From positions 3,488,001 through 3,552,000 of the forward strand of contig NZ_CP021431.1 in the NCBI RefSeq assembly GCF_002158905.1: DNA of 64,000 nucleotides, written 5' to 3'. This DNA comes from Yoonia vestfoldensis. Its GTDB lineage: Bacteria > Pseudomonadota > Alphaproteobacteria > Rhodobacterales > Rhodobacteraceae. The position numbers and the translations under genes are program-made. Below the pieces are notes generated by a model. It saw nothing but the letters and a program-made list of their open reading frames with translations, was not told the DNA's origin and made no database searches. Position 1 is the stretch's first letter; each line of letters starts with the position of its first letter. Below are positions 7,980-17,546 of this stretch, piece after piece.

Positions 7980-10472
7980 TTACAGGTTCCGTTCGACCGA
8001 TTCCCGCTCGAAAATCTCGATCACATCGCCGGGGCGGATATCATCGTAGTTTTCAAACGCCATGCCGCATTCCTGGCCCGACTGCACCTCGGCCACTTCG
8101 TCCTTGAAGCGTTTGAGCGTCTTGAGCGTGCCTTCGTGGATCACGACATCGTCGCGCAGCAGGCGCACACCGGCAGAGCGGCGCGCCACACCTTCGGTGA
8201 CCAGACAGCCCGCGACCTTGCCGACGTTGGACACTTTGAACACGTCCTTGATCGTCGCATAGCCGATGAACTTTTCGCGGATTTCAGCAGACAACAGGCC
8301 AGAGGCGGCTTTCTTCACGTCATCCACAAGATCGTAGATCACCGAATAATAGCGGATTTCCACGCCCTTCTGGTTGGCGGAATTGCGCGCGGTCGCATTG
8401 GCACGGACGTTGAAGCCAAAGACCGGCGCGCCAGATGCCTCGGCCAGGCCAATATCGGTTTCGGTGATCGCACCGACACCCGAATGCAGCACGCGCACGC
8501 GGACTTCGTCATTGCCGATCTTTTCCATCGCCTGCACGATCGCCTCGGCAGAGCCCTGCACGTCGGCCTTGACCACGATGGGCAATTCGCTGACGTTCTG
8601 GTTCGCCTTGGCATTGGCCATCAGCTGTTCCAGCGTGGTGGCCGCACCGGCAGCGGCGCGTTTTTCCTTGGCCGCTTTTTCGCGATATTCGGCGATTTCA
8701 CGCGCCTGCGCATCGGTTTCGACGACGTTCAGCACATCGCCCGCCTCTGGCGTGCCGTTCAGGCCCAATACCTCGACCGGGACGGCGGGGCCGGCTTCGG
8801 CCACGCGTTCGCCCTTGTCGTTGATCAAGGCACGGACCTTGCCATATTGTTCCCCGACGACAAAGATATCGCCCTGACGCAAAGTGCCGTTCTGGATCAG
8901 AACCGTGGCAACAGGGCCACGACCCACATCAAGCTGCGCCTCGATCACGGCACCAACGGCGGCGCGGTCGGGGTTGGCCTTGAGTTCAAGGATTTCCGCC
9001 TGCAAAGCGATGGATTCCAGCAGGTTATCCAGACCTTTGCCGGTCAGCGCCGATACCTCGACATCCTGCACATCGCCGGACATCTTTTCGACGACGACTT
9101 CGTGCATCAACAGATCCGTGCGGACCTTGTCGGGGTTGGCGGATGGTTTGTCGATCTTGTTGATCGCCACGATCATCGGCACCTTGGCCGCTTTGGCGTG
9201 GTTGATCGCCTCGATTGTCTGCGGCATCACGGCGTCATCAGCGGCAACCACCAGCACGACAATATCCGTCACCTGCGCCCCGCGCGACCGCATCGAGGTA
9301 AAGGCCGCATGGCCCGGCGTATCAAGGAAGGTCAGCAGCGAGCCGGAATCGGTTTTCACCTGATAGGCCCCGATATGCTGGGTGATCCCGCCCGCCTCTC
9401 CGGCGACGACCTTGGCATTGCGGATCGCATCCAGCAACGAGGTCTTGCCGTGGTCGACATGGCCCATGATCGTGACGATCGGAGGGCGCGAGACCAGATC
9501 CTTGGGATCGTCGAGCACCTGTTTGATCACGTCTTCAACGTCAGCATCGGATACGCGCACAACGGTATGGCCGAATTCTTCGATGATCAATTCGGCGGTA
9601 TCGGCGTCAATCGACTGGTTCTGCGTTGCCATGATGCCGTTCTGCATCAAGGCCTTGACCACATCGGCAACGCGTTCGGCCATCCGGTTGGCCAATTCCG
9701 ACACGGTGATCGCGGGTGGCAGCGCCACGTCGCGGAACACCTTTTCACGCTCGGCCGATCCGCCCATCGCCTTGGCGCGGGCGCGGTCCTGTTTGCGTTT
9801 CATCGCGGCCATCGACCGCTGGCGGCCACCTTCGCGGCCGGTCAGCGCATCATTCAGCGTCAGTTTACCGGCACGGCGGCCATCATCTTCGCGGCCGGGC
9901 TTGGCCTTGGCGGCCTTTTCGCGGGCATCGCGTTCGCGGTCAACCTTGCGCGGACCAGCAGCCGAAGGGCGGTCAACGGCGTTTTCGCCGGGCAGCGCGC
10001 TGGCATCGGCACCCGCAGGGGTGGCATCGGCCTTGACCTTGGCGGCGGCGCGTTCTGATTTGCGCTTTTCTTCTTCGGCCTTGGCCTTGGCGCGTTCTTC
10101 GCGTTCGCGGTCCTCGGCCTCTTTGGCTTCCATTTCGGCGCGGCGCGCCTCGCGCTCGGCGGCGCGTTCTTTTTCTTCGGCTTCGCGCTTGGCGGCTTCG
10201 TCACTTTCACGCGCGCGGGCCATGGCCAGCGCCTTCATGCGGCGTTCAAGTTCGACATCCGAAATGCCCGCAGGCCGCTTGGACGGGTCGCCGCCCATCT
10301 GCACACCGGTCGATCCAGCGGGCTTGGCCGCGCCGGGTTTGGGCACCACAACGCGTTTGCGTTTGGTTTCCACCACGACGTTCTTGGTCCGCCCATGGCT
10401 GAAACTTTGCTTCACGTTGCTTGGACGTGACCCACCAAGGCCGAGTGGCTTTTTTCCGTCGTTATCGCTCAT
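7980..10472 (-). CDS. infB: Translation initiation factor IF-2
   Basis: IF-2 is the GTPase that brings formyl-methionyl-tRNA to the 30S subunit. The 830-residue protein has a basic N-terminus and a long charged helical region rich in Lys, Glu and Ala (about 70-235). The IF2_N domain follows (about 250-310), and then the G domain with G1 GHVDHGKT (337-344), G3 DTPGH and G4 NKID. The beta-barrel and fMet-tRNA-binding domains come last. It is the last gene of the rimP-nusA-ylxR-infB operon and overlaps ylxR by four bases (ATGA). The same DNA also has a long plus-strand open frame, which is a shadow of this gene. Confidence 0.98.
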   Translation of the reverse strand: MSDNDGKKPLGLGGSRPSNVKQSFSHGRTKNVVVETKRKRVVVPKPGAAKPAGSTGVQMGGDPSKRPAGISDVELERRMKALAMARARESDEAAKREAEEKERAAEREARRAEMEAKEAEDREREERAKAKAEEEKRKSERAAAKVKADATPAGADASALPGENAVDRPSAAGPRKVDRERDAREKAAKAKPGREDDGRRAGKLTLNDALTGREGGRQRSMAAMKRKQDRARAKAMGGSAEREKVFRDVALPPAITVSELANRMAERVADVVKALMQNGIMATQNQSIDADTAELIIEEFGHTVVRVSDADVEDVIKQVLDDPKDLVSRPPIVTIMGHVDHGKTSLLDAIRNAKVVAGEAGGITQHIGAYQVKTDSGSLLTFLDTPGHAAFTSMRSRGAQVTDIVVLVVAADDAVMPQTIEAINHAKAAKVPMIVAINKIDKPSANPDKVRTDLLMHEVVVEKMSGDVQDVEVSALTGKGLDNLLESIALQAEILELKANPDRAAVGAVIEAQLDVGRGPVATVLIQNGTLRQGDIFVVGEQYGKVRALINDKGERVAEAGPAVPVEVLGLNGTPEAGDVLNVVETDAQAREIAEYREKAAKEKRAAAGAATTLEQLMANAKANQNVSELPIVVKADVQGSAEAIVQAMEKIGNDEVRVRVLHSGVGAITETDIGLAEASGAPVFGFNVRANATARNSANQKGVEIRYYSVIYDLVDDVKKAASGLLSAEIREKFIGYATIKDVFKVSNVGKVAGCLVTEGVARRSAGVRLLRDDVVIHEGTLKTLKRFKDEVAEVQSGQECGMAFENYDDIRPGDVIEIFERESVERNL

Positions 10473-11101
10473 CTAGCTTCTTTATCCTTCCCGGAGGCCA
10501 TATCGCCACCGTTCCCTTCGCGTAATCCGCGCAGCTTTGTGGCTTCCTCTACAACACGATCGCTGAGTCCACCAGTCGCAAGCGCGCCATGTATCACACT
10601 TTGACGTCCGAAAGCCAAACCCAATTCGGCTGACGTCAGGCAACCGAAGTATCGCGCACCTTCGGGTGTCCAGAGTTTGGTCTTGCCCCGCTCTGATCCG
10701 TCAGAGGCTTGCACCAGCACGCGGACGCGTTCGCCGCCAGCCAGCCAGCCCTTGACCTTTTCAAACCCGCAGACAGCACGGCCAGCCTTGCGCGTCAAGG
10801 CGATCAGATCGACAGTGCGGCGCGCGATCTGGCGTTCCACCTCGTCTACCAGATTATCCGGCACGGTCACGGCCTGTTTGGCAGAGCGGGAAAACTGACC
10901 CTTGCGGGCCTGTTCCAGAATGGCGCGGTCGGCGGTGACATAGATGCCACGTCCGGGCAATTTGCCCAAGATATCGGGCACAACCTGATTGTCAGGCCCA
11001 ATGACGAACCGGATCAGCCCAGCCTTTGGCTGGACCTCTCCGGTGACGATGCATTTGCGTTCTGCATCGCTGTTGTCATCTTTATGCCCGCCACGCGTCA
11101 T
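10469..11101 (-). CDS. YlxR-family RNA-binding protein with L7Ae-like C-terminal domain
   Basis: A 210-residue protein with an N-terminal YlxR (DUF448) domain, recognisable by RKCIVTGE, a conserved RF and [11 protein letters not shown] (about 15-95). A second half resembles the ribosomal L7Ae fold, with [16 protein letters not shown] at about 120-135. YlxR proteins are nucleic-acid-binding and conserved between nusA and infB; a nucleoid or RNase P regulatory role has been proposed elsewhere. The two-domain form is common in alphaproteobacteria. It lies 21 bases after nusA and overlaps infB by four bases, so the operon looks translationally coupled. Confidence 0.9.
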   Translation of the reverse strand: MTRGGHKDDNSDAERKCIVTGEVQPKAGLIRFVIGPDNQVVPDILGKLPGRGIYVTADRAILEQARKGQFSRSAKQAVTVPDNLVDEVERQIARRTVDLIALTRKAGRAVCGFEKVKGWLAGGERVRVLVQASDGSERGKTKLWTPEGARYFGCLTSAELGLAFGRQSVIHGALATGGLSDRVVEEATKLRGLREGNGGDMASGKDKEAR

Positions 11102-11122
11102 ACACTTACTCCGAAGGCCCGA

Positions 11123-12727
11123 TCAGGCCTCCTCTTCCTCGGTTTCGTCAGTGTCGTCTTTGTTCAACTCGTCCGGATCAACCCAGCCCAGCATGACGCG
11201 TGCGGTCATGACCATGGTCTGCGCTTCTTCCAGCGACACATCGAACGGTTCCAGCACGCCTTCGTCCTTGACGCGTTCGCCGTTGACGGTGGTCCAGCCA
11301 CCGGCCAGTTCCCAATCCGCACAGGTGGCGAAATCTTCCAGCGTCTTGACGCCATCCTTGCCCAAGGCTTCCAGCATCTGGGGTGTCAGGCCTTCGAAAT
11401 CAATCAGGCTTTGCTCGACTCCGGTCGCGATCGCCGCATCCATCGCCTTTTTCGCCTGCGCCTCCAGGTAATCGCGGGCACGGGCCTGCAATTCGCCTGC
11501 GGTGCCTTCATCGACGCCTTCGATCACCAGCAATTCGTCCTGTTCGACATAGGCGACCTCTTCGAGGTTGGTAAAGCCTTCGGCGACCAGCAGCTGGGCA
11601 AAGAATTCGTCCAGATCCAGCGTATCCATGAACAGCTTGGTGCGCAGTTCGAATTCGGCCTGACGGCGCTTGGATTCTTCTTCTTCGGTCAGGATGTCGA
11701 TATCAAGACCGGTCAACTGGCTGGCCAGACGCACGTTCTGACCACGGCGACCAATCGCCAGCGACAGCTGTTCATCGGGCACGACGACTTCGATCTTGCC
11801 GGCTTCTTCGTCCAGAACGACCTTGGTCACCTCGGCAGGCTGCAAAGCATTCACAAGGAAGGTCGGCATATCTTCATTCCATGGAATGATGTCGATCTTT
11901 TCGCCCTGCAATTCGTTGACCACGGCCTGCACACGGCTGCCGCGCATACCCACACAAGCACCGACCGGATCAATCGAGCTGTCATAGCTGATCACCGCGA
12001 TCTTGGCGCGCGATCCGGGGTCACGGGCGACGGCCTTGATCTCGATCACGCCCTCGTAGATTTCGGGGACTTCCATCTTGAACAGCTCGGCCATGAATTC
12101 AGGCGCTGTGCGCGACAGGAAAATCTGCGGCCCGCGCTGTTCGCGGCGCACCTCTTTGATATAGCAGCGGATACGGTCGTTGGGGCGATAGGCCTCGCGG
12201 CCGATCTTTTCGTTGCGGCGCAGCACAGCCTCGCCCGAGCCGACATCGACGATGACGTTGCCGTATTCCTCGCGCTTGACCAGCGCGTTGATGATCGTGC
12301 CGGCGCGATCCTTGAATTCTTCATATTGCTTGTCACGCTCGGCTTCGCGGACCTTTTGCAGGATCACCTGCTTGGCCGATTGCGCGGCGATCCGGCCCAA
12401 TTCAACGGGGGGGACTTCTTCGCTGAATTCATCGCCGACCTTGGGGTCGGTCATGTAATCCTTGGCCTGTGCGACGGTGAATTCGGCCTGATAGTTTTCG
12501 ACCGCATCATCCTCGACCACGGTGCGCACGCGGGTGAATGTCGCGCGGCCTGTCTTGCGGTCGATGGACACGCGAATGTCCATTTCCGCGCCGTAACGCG
12601 ACTTGGCCGCACGGGCGAGCGATTCTTCCATCGCTTCGACCACTAGACCGGGTTCGATGTTCTTTTCGCGGGCCACGGCCTCTGCGGTTTGCAAAAGCTC
12701 CAGCTGGTTTGCGGACGTATAGGCCAT
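11123..12727 (-). CDS. nusA: Transcription termination/antitermination factor NusA
   Basis: NusA binds RNA polymerase and modulates pausing, intrinsic termination and antitermination. The 534 residues contain the N-terminal polymerase-binding domain, an S1 domain, two KH domains and two C-terminal acidic repeats. Landmarks are GEAVLRRNEKI in S1, DPVGACVGMRGSRVQAV at the first KH domain and SLAIGRRGQNVRLAS at the second. The tail is strongly acidic. Its ATG overlaps the rimP stop by one base, and ylxR follows. Confidence 0.98.
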   Translation of the reverse strand: MAYTSANQLELLQTAEAVAREKNIEPGLVVEAMEESLARAAKSRYGAEMDIRVSIDRKTGRATFTRVRTVVEDDAVENYQAEFTVAQAKDYMTDPKVGDEFSEEVPPVELGRIAAQSAKQVILQKVREAERDKQYEEFKDRAGTIINALVKREEYGNVIVDVGSGEAVLRRNEKIGREAYRPNDRIRCYIKEVRREQRGPQIFLSRTAPEFMAELFKMEVPEIYEGVIEIKAVARDPGSRAKIAVISYDSSIDPVGACVGMRGSRVQAVVNELQGEKIDIIPWNEDMPTFLVNALQPAEVTKVVLDEEAGKIEVVVPDEQLSLAIGRRGQNVRLASQLTGLDIDILTEEEESKRRQAEFELRTKLFMDTLDLDEFFAQLLVAEGFTNLEEVAYVEQDELLVIEGVDEGTAGELQARARDYLEAQAKKAMDAAIATGVEQSLIDFEGLTPQMLEALGKDGVKTLEDFATCADWELAGGWTTVNGERVKDEGVLEPFDVSLEEAQTMVMTARVMLGWVDPDELNKDDTDETEEEEA

Positions 12728-13305
12728 CAGGTGTTCTCCTCGCCATCAATGATGGTTTCAATTTCGTCAAATTGGGTTTCGTCGATCTGGCCCGCATCCT
12801 TGCGCCCGCGCAATACGTCACGGATCAGATCATCGGTCAGCACAAGCTTGGCGTCGGATAGCCACGCAAATTTCAAGCCGATGGTGCCTTCGTCGATGGT
12901 GATCAGCACCTCGTCATCGCCATTGATCCCGGCCAATTCGCCCTTGAACCGGCGGCGGCCGTCGATCAATTCCTCGGTCTCGACCTTGGCTTCAAAGCCC
13001 TGCCATTGGTCAAAATCCTTAAGCCGCGTCAGCGGGCGGTCGATGCCGGGGCTGGAAACTTCGAGCGTATAGACATCGACGATCGGGTCCTCGACATCCA
13101 GCACGGCGCTGATGGCGGTCGAAATCTGCGCGCATTCATCCACCTCGATGGTGCCATCGGGGCGTTGCACCATGATTTGCAGGGTGCTTTCCTTGCCGGT
13201 CATCAACCGGACGCGCACGACCTCGAACCCCATGTCCTCGACGACGGGGGTGATGATCTCTGCGATCCGGCGGTCGATGGCCGCCTTGGCGATCAGGTCA
13301 TTCAT
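12727..13305 (-). CDS. rimP: Ribosome maturation factor RimP
   Basis: RimP assists late assembly of the 30S subunit. The 192-residue product has the two-domain layout: an N-terminal alpha-beta domain with [18 protein letters not shown] and the conserved [11 protein letters not shown] (about residues 68-78), then an Sm-like C-terminal domain. It is the first gene of the nusA-infB operon. Just upstream is an intrinsic terminator in the leader (13322-13346), and before that a good promoter, so entry into the operon may be controlled by attenuation. Confidence 0.96.
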   Translation of the reverse strand: MNDLIAKAAIDRRIAEIITPVVEDMGFEVVRVRLMTGKESTLQIMVQRPDGTIEVDECAQISTAISAVLDVEDPIVDVYTLEVSSPGIDRPLTRLKDFDQWQGFEAKVETEELIDGRRRFKGELAGINGDDEVLITIDEGTIGLKFAWLSDAKLVLTDDLIRDVLRGRKDAGQIDETQFDEIETIIDGEENT

Positions 13306-13321
13306 GGGTCAGTCCCAAGCA

Positions 13322-13346
13322 TAAAAAAACGGGCGCGCGGCCCGTT
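13322..13346 (-). terminator. Intrinsic terminator in the rimP leader (candidate attenuator)
   Basis: On the minus strand AACGGGC pairs with GCCCGTT around CGCGC and is followed by a run of T that ends about 16 bases before the rimP start codon. No gene ends here: the upstream minus-strand gene has its own terminator at 13440-13469. The hairpin therefore sits inside the rimP-nusA-infB leader, where it would act as an attenuator. Confidence 0.72.
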
Positions 13347-13400
13347 GATGTTTCCCGGTGGAACCTTGGGGGTGGAAGCCAAGACGCCGCTATTGGGGAT

Positions 13401-13429
13401 GATATAGGCCGTGTCGCGCGGGACTGCAA
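13401..13429 (-). promoter_or_regulatory. Predicted promoter of the rimP-nusA-infB operon
   Basis: TTGCAG (13429-13424) and TATATC (13406-13401) are separated by 17 bases on the minus strand. Transcription would start near 13394, giving a leader of about 90 nt that holds small stems (CTTGG/CCAAG, TTCC/GGAA) and then the intrinsic terminator. Confidence 0.55.
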
Positions 13430-13439
13430 GGGCAATGCA

Positions 13440-13469
13440 AAACGCCCCGCCGATCAGGGCGGGGCGTTT
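13440..13469 (-). terminator. Terminator of the peptide-transporter gene cluster
   Basis: A perfect 12-bp stem, AAACGCCCCGCC with GGCGGGGCGTTT, closes the loop GATCAG and is followed on the minus strand by T4. It lies 17 bases after the substrate-binding protein stop codon. Confidence 0.8.
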
Positions 13470-13486
13470 CATAAGGTGCAGGCGAT

Positions 13487-15028
13487 TTACGCCAGCGACC
13501 AGCGTTCCAGCATGCGGTTGTTGTCCATCTGCGCGGTGTTGCCGACTGTATCGGGGGTCACGACGCGGTTGCTGACAGCCTGCACGAAATTGGCGAACAT
13601 CGGGATGATCACGCCGCCATCGTCACGCAGGATCTGCTGCATTTCGTAATATTGTTCCCGCCGCTTGTCGGTATCCAGCTCGGCCCGTGCGGAATAGAGC
13701 AATTCCTGGAACCGTGCATTATCCCATTGGCTGTCGTTCCACGGAACACCTGCCTCATAGGCGGATGAGAACATCCAGTCTTCGGTGGACCGGCCCGTCC
13801 AGTAAGACGCCGAGAACGGTTTCACCAGCCAGACATTCGACCAATAGCCGTCCGCAGGTTCCTGGATCACATTGATGTTGATCCCGGCAGGGGCGGCGGA
13901 TGCCTGATAAAGCTGGGCCGCATCAACCGCACCTTCAAAGGCCGCGTTCGAGGCCGACAGGTCGATGTTCAGATTATCAAGCCCGGCCTGTTGCAGGTAA
14001 TATTTGGCGCGGTCTGGATCGTATTCCAGCTGTTCCATCTCGGCATGGTAATACTGGTTTGCGGGGCCGATCGGGCTGTCGTTGCCGACCTTGCCGTGAC
14101 CCAGCAGGATCTTGTCGACCATTTCCTGACGGTCCACACCGTATTTCAACGCGCGGCGCACGTTCACATCGTTGAAAGGTGCGGACTGGGTCAGCATCGG
14201 GAAAGTGTAATGCTGGTTCCCGGTTACTTCCTGGATGCGGACATTCGGATTGGCGCGCAACAGCGGTTCCAGACGGAAATCGATCCGGTTCACGGCGTCG
14301 ATCTGGCCGGTCAGCAGCGCGTTCATCCGCGCGGTGTTATCGTTGATCGCGATCAATTCGACCTCGTCAAAGAAACCGGCGCTGTCACCCTTGTAATGGT
14401 CGGCATAGCGACGCCCGACGAAACGCACGCCCGGATCGAAGGACACGACTTCGTAAAGACCCGTGCCGATCCCTTGGGCGATGGCCTCTTCGATCTGGCC
14501 TGCGGGATACATCAGCAGGTGATAATCCGACAACAGATAGGGGAAGTCGGCATTGCCTGCTTCCAGCGTGAACTGCACCTGATGGTCGGTGATCTTGCGC
14601 ATCTCGGTGATCGCGGCGACCAGCGGTTGAGCGGCGGATTTCGAGCCTTCGGCAACATGCAGTTGCAGCGATTCGATCACATCATCGGCGCCAAAGGGCT
14701 TGCCATTGTGGAAGGTCACACCCTGACGCAGGTTGAAGGTCCAGACCTTGGCATCGGGGCTGGCTTCCCAGCTTGTCGCAAGCTCGCCTTGCAGCGACCC
14801 GTCGGCGGCCACTTCGGTCAGCGCGTCGAAAACACCGCCCAAAGCTGCCGAGATCATGAACACGTCTGAATGTGTCCGACCGTCCCAACTGTCCGATGTG
14901 TTTGCGCCGCTCAGGCCAGCGGTGAACTTGCCACCCCGGCTTTGCGCGCGCAGCGGCATGCCCGAAAGCCCAAGCACGCCTGCGGCGACGCCCGTTTTCA
15001 GCAATCCGCGTCTGCTAATTCCAGTCAT
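13487..15028 (-). CDS. Peptide-type ABC transporter periplasmic substrate-binding protein
   Basis: A 513-residue family-5 (DppA/OppA-like) solute-binding protein. I chose ATG 15028 because it gives a twin-arginine signal, SRRGLLKTGVAAG, ending near the LRAQS cleavage site, and GGGAGA precedes it. The longer open frame to 15115 adds an unconserved leader. Typical marks are LATSWEASPDAKVWTF and LRQGVTFHNGKPFGADDV. It should capture peptides, opines or similar compounds for the permeases encoded at 18280-20465. It is the last gene of that cluster, downstream of the IS-split ATPase gene, so its transcription may suffer polarity. Confidence 0.88.
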   Translation of the reverse strand: MTGISRRGLLKTGVAAGVLGLSGMPLRAQSRGGKFTAGLSGANTSDSWDGRTHSDVFMISAALGGVFDALTEVAADGSLQGELATSWEASPDAKVWTFNLRQGVTFHNGKPFGADDVIESLQLHVAEGSKSAAQPLVAAITEMRKITDHQVQFTLEAGNADFPYLLSDYHLLMYPAGQIEEAIAQGIGTGLYEVVSFDPGVRFVGRRYADHYKGDSAGFFDEVELIAINDNTARMNALLTGQIDAVNRIDFRLEPLLRANPNVRIQEVTGNQHYTFPMLTQSAPFNDVNVRRALKYGVDRQEMVDKILLGHGKVGNDSPIGPANQYYHAEMEQLEYDPDRAKYYLQQAGLDNLNIDLSASNAAFEGAVDAAQLYQASAAPAGININVIQEPADGYWSNVWLVKPFSASYWTGRSTEDWMFSSAYEAGVPWNDSQWDNARFQELLYSARAELDTDKRREQYYEMQQILRDDGGVIIPMFANFVQAVSNRVVTPDTVGNTAQMDNNRMLERWSLA

Positions 15029-15077
15029 TTTTCTTTCTCCCTGTTGCGCAGTATCGGCCTCTTGGACCACGATTCGA

Positions 15078-16007
15078 TCAAAGTTTAGTAACGGCTGCAT
15101 CACCGATATTATCAACTCCCCGTTCGGCCAGCAGATTGCTCAGCCAATCAGGGTCCATTTCCGGCACCGACGACAGCAAAAGGTCGGTGTAGGCGTGATG
15201 CGGCGGGCGGAACATCTCGGCCTTGGGGCCTTGTTCGACGACATGGCCATCTTTCATCACGACAACTTCGTCCGCGATGGCCCGCACCGTCGCCAGATCG
15301 TGCGTGATAAACATATAGGACAGGGACAGCTCGTCCTGCAACCGTGCCAAAAGCCGCAGGATCCCTTCGGCGACCAGCTGGTCCAATGCGGATGTCACCT
15401 CGTCACAGATGATAAAGCGCGGCTCGGCGGCCAGCGCCCGCGCGATCCCGATGCGTTGTTTCTGCCCGCCCGACAATTCCGAGGGCAGGCGATTGTAATA
15501 TTCCGCCGGGTCCAGCTCGATCTGTTCCAGCAGGGCGCAGACGCGCTGACGTTTGGCCTTGCCGGTCAGATCAAGGTAGAATTGCACGGGCCGCGCGATG
15601 ATCTGGCCGATGCTCATACGCGGGTTCAGCGCGGTATCGGCCATCTGATAGATCATCTGGATCTGGCGCAGCTGGTCCTTGCTGCGCTTGCGGTAATGGG
15701 CGGGCAGGGGCGCGCCATCAAACAATATCTGCCCCGATGTCGGCGGCAAAAGCCCGGTGATGCACCGTGCGGCGGTCGATTTGCCCGAACCGCTTTCGCC
15801 GACGACGGCAACGGTGCGGCCTGCGTGGATATCGAAACTGACATCATGCAGCACCGGCACCTTGCCATAGGCGGCATCGACCTTTTGCATGCTGACAAGG
15901 GGGATGGCACCCGTCTGCACGGCGGGTTTCGCAGGCCGTTCAAAGCTGCGCACCGCCCAGAGCGATTTGGTATAGTCCTGCGTCGGCGCATCCAGCATGG
16001 TGCGGGT
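15078..16007 (-). pseudogene. Fused peptide ABC ATPase, C-terminal fragment separated by IS insertion
   Basis: This is the second half of a double-ATPase protein. It carries the end of the first nucleotide-binding domain and the whole second domain, with Walker A GESGSGKST, signature LSGGQKQR, Walker B RFIICDEV and the switch His in FITHDLA. Reading from 16007 it is in frame with the N-terminal fragment once the IS at 16015-17546 and one target copy are removed, giving a protein of about 553 residues. An internal ATG at 15998 would allow separate translation of an intact ABC domain, so residual function is possible. Transcription from the original promoter would have to cross the IS. Confidence 0.85.
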
Positions 16008-16014
16008 ATCGGCG

Positions 16015-17546
16015 TATTTTGTTGAAAAACTCTTCCTTGATCGAGAGCTGAACTACTGATTCAATTCCTGTAATTGAGGGGAGGATCGGCGATGATGGGA
16101 CCGAGGCAGGAAGCGCAACCGGCGCTGTTTTACGAGTTTTCGCTCGAGGATCACATTCCCACGGATCACCTGCTGCGATCCATCGACCGCTTCGTCGACC
16201 TGAGCAGCATCCGTGCCCATCTGGCGGAGTTCTATAGTCATACGGGCCGCCCGTCGGTCGATCCCGAACTGCTGATCCGGATGCTGCTGGTCGGATACTG
16301 TTTCGGCATCCGTTCAGAGCGGCGGCTCTGCGAAGAGGTCCATCTGAACATCGCGTATCGCTGGTTTTGTCGCCTCGATCTGATCGATCGTGTCCCGGAT
16401 CACTCGACGTTTTCCAAGAACCGGCATGGGCGTTTTCGCGACAGCGAACTTCTGCGCCACCTGTTCGAGACGACTGTCGCGCGTTGCATCGCCGAAGGTC
16501 TGGTCAGCGGCCAGCGCATGGCGGTTGATGCCAGCCTGATTGAAGCGGATGCCAACAAGCAGAACTCCACGCCGAAGGAAGACTGGCACGCGGCAAGCAT
16601 AGACCCGGCGGATGCGCCCCGCGCCGTCCGCGAGTATCTCGACACACTGGACAAGGCAGCCTTTGGCGCAGCAAGCGAGGTGCAGCCCAAGTTTACCTCG
16701 CATTCTGATCCCGCCAGTCAGTGGACAGCAGCCCGCAAAGGCCCTGCTTTCTTTAGCTATTCCGACAACTATCTCATCGACACGGATCACGGTGTCATCT
16801 TGGATGTGGAACCCACCCGCTCCATCCGGCAAGCCGAGGTTGGATCGACAAAAACCATGCTGACGCGGGTGAAAGACAAGTTTGGCCTGGTTCCTGACTG
16901 GATGATCGCCGACACTGCCTATGGCTCAGGCCCAATGCTCGGCTGGCTCGTGGATCGCAAGATCGATCCCTACATCCCTGTGATCGACAAGGCCGGACGC
17001 CCCGATGGGACCTGGACACGCACAGATTTCGACTGGGATGCGCAGAACGACCAATACATCTGCCCCGAGGGGCACGGGCTCAAGCAGTTCCGCCGTAATT
17101 ATTCCGACCCGAACCGAGGCCCGACGGGCAAGGGCACCGCGAAGTATCGTGCGCTGAAGCTGACCTGTCAGGTTTGCCCATCCAAGCCGAAGTGCTGCCC
17201 TAATGCCGACGCCAGATCGATCACCCGTGAAGAACACGAAGATGCCCGTCAAGTTGCCAGAGATCTGGCCAAAACGGATGAATACGCGATTGCGATGAAG
17301 CTCAGGAAGAAGGTTGAGATGCTCTTTGCCCACCTCAAACGTATTCTCGGCCTGAGCCGGCTTCGATTACGTGGTCCATGCGGTGCAAATGACGAATTCC
17401 TCCTCGCCGCAACCGCCCAAAACCTTCGCAAACTCGCCAAGATATTTCCTGCACCGCAGCAAATACGCAAAGCCTGATAGAAAAGGCGCTCGCGCCGGAT
17501 TTGGAACAGCTATTTCTGCGCTCGCAAACGTTAGTTTTTCCACAGA
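16015..17546. mobile_element. Complete IS1182-type insertion sequence in a peptide transporter gene
   Basis: About 1.53 kb. The ends share an imperfect inverted repeat: TGTTGAAAAACT at the left, and TGTGGAAAAACT reading inwards from the right. ATCGGCG flanks both sides (16008-16014 and 17547-17553), consistent with a target duplication, and removing the element plus one copy restores the host reading frame exactly. The limits could shift by two bases if the duplication is CGGCG. It carries one intact transposase gene on the strand opposite to the host gene. Confidence 0.85.
16092..17477 (+). CDS. IS1182-family transposase
   Basis: A 461-residue DDE transposase. The N-terminal DUF772-type domain has FYEFSLEDHIP, LLIRMLLVGYCFGIRSERR and NIAYRWFC. 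The catalytic part includes AVDASLIEADANK and ADTAYGSG. A cysteine-rich stretch (CQVCPSKPKCCP) precedes the C-terminal MKLRKKVEMLFAHLKR region, which is typical of the family. I prefer ATG 16092 because GGGGAGGA lies at the right distance; a TTG at 16074 is the only other start. The frame is uninterrupted, so the element may still be mobile. A GGCGC-TC-GCGCC hairpin follows the stop at 17485-17496. Confidence 0.92.
   Translation: MMGPRQEAQPALFYEFSLEDHIPTDHLLRSIDRFVDLSSIRAHLAEFYSHTGRPSVDPELLIRMLLVGYCFGIRSERRLCEEVHLNIAYRWFCRLDLIDRVPDHSTFSKNRHGRFRDSELLRHLFETTVARCIAEGLVSGQRMAVDASLIEADANKQNSTPKEDWHAASIDPADAPRAVREYLDTLDKAAFGAASEVQPKFTSHSDPASQWTAARKGPAFFSYSDNYLIDTDHGVILDVEPTRSIRQAEVGSTKTMLTRVKDKFGLVPDWMIADTAYGSGPMLGWLVDRKIDPYIPVIDKAGRPDGTWTRTDFDWDAQNDQYICPEGHGLKQFRRNYSDPNRGPTGKGTAKYRALKLTCQVCPSKPKCCPNADARSITREEHEDARQVARDLAKTDEYAIAMKLRKKVEMLFAHLKRILGLSRLRLRGPCGANDEFLLAATAQNLRKLAKIFPAPQQIRKA

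Noticed and set aside
7965-10058. 697-codon plus-strand open frame opposite infB
   Set aside because: It is antisense to the well-supported infB gene, has low-complexity His/Arg/Gly-rich translation typical of GC-rich shadow frames, and no start signal.
10709-12646. 645-codon plus-strand open frame opposite nusA/ylxR
   Set aside because: Shadow frame over nusA; no family features and no ribosome-binding site.
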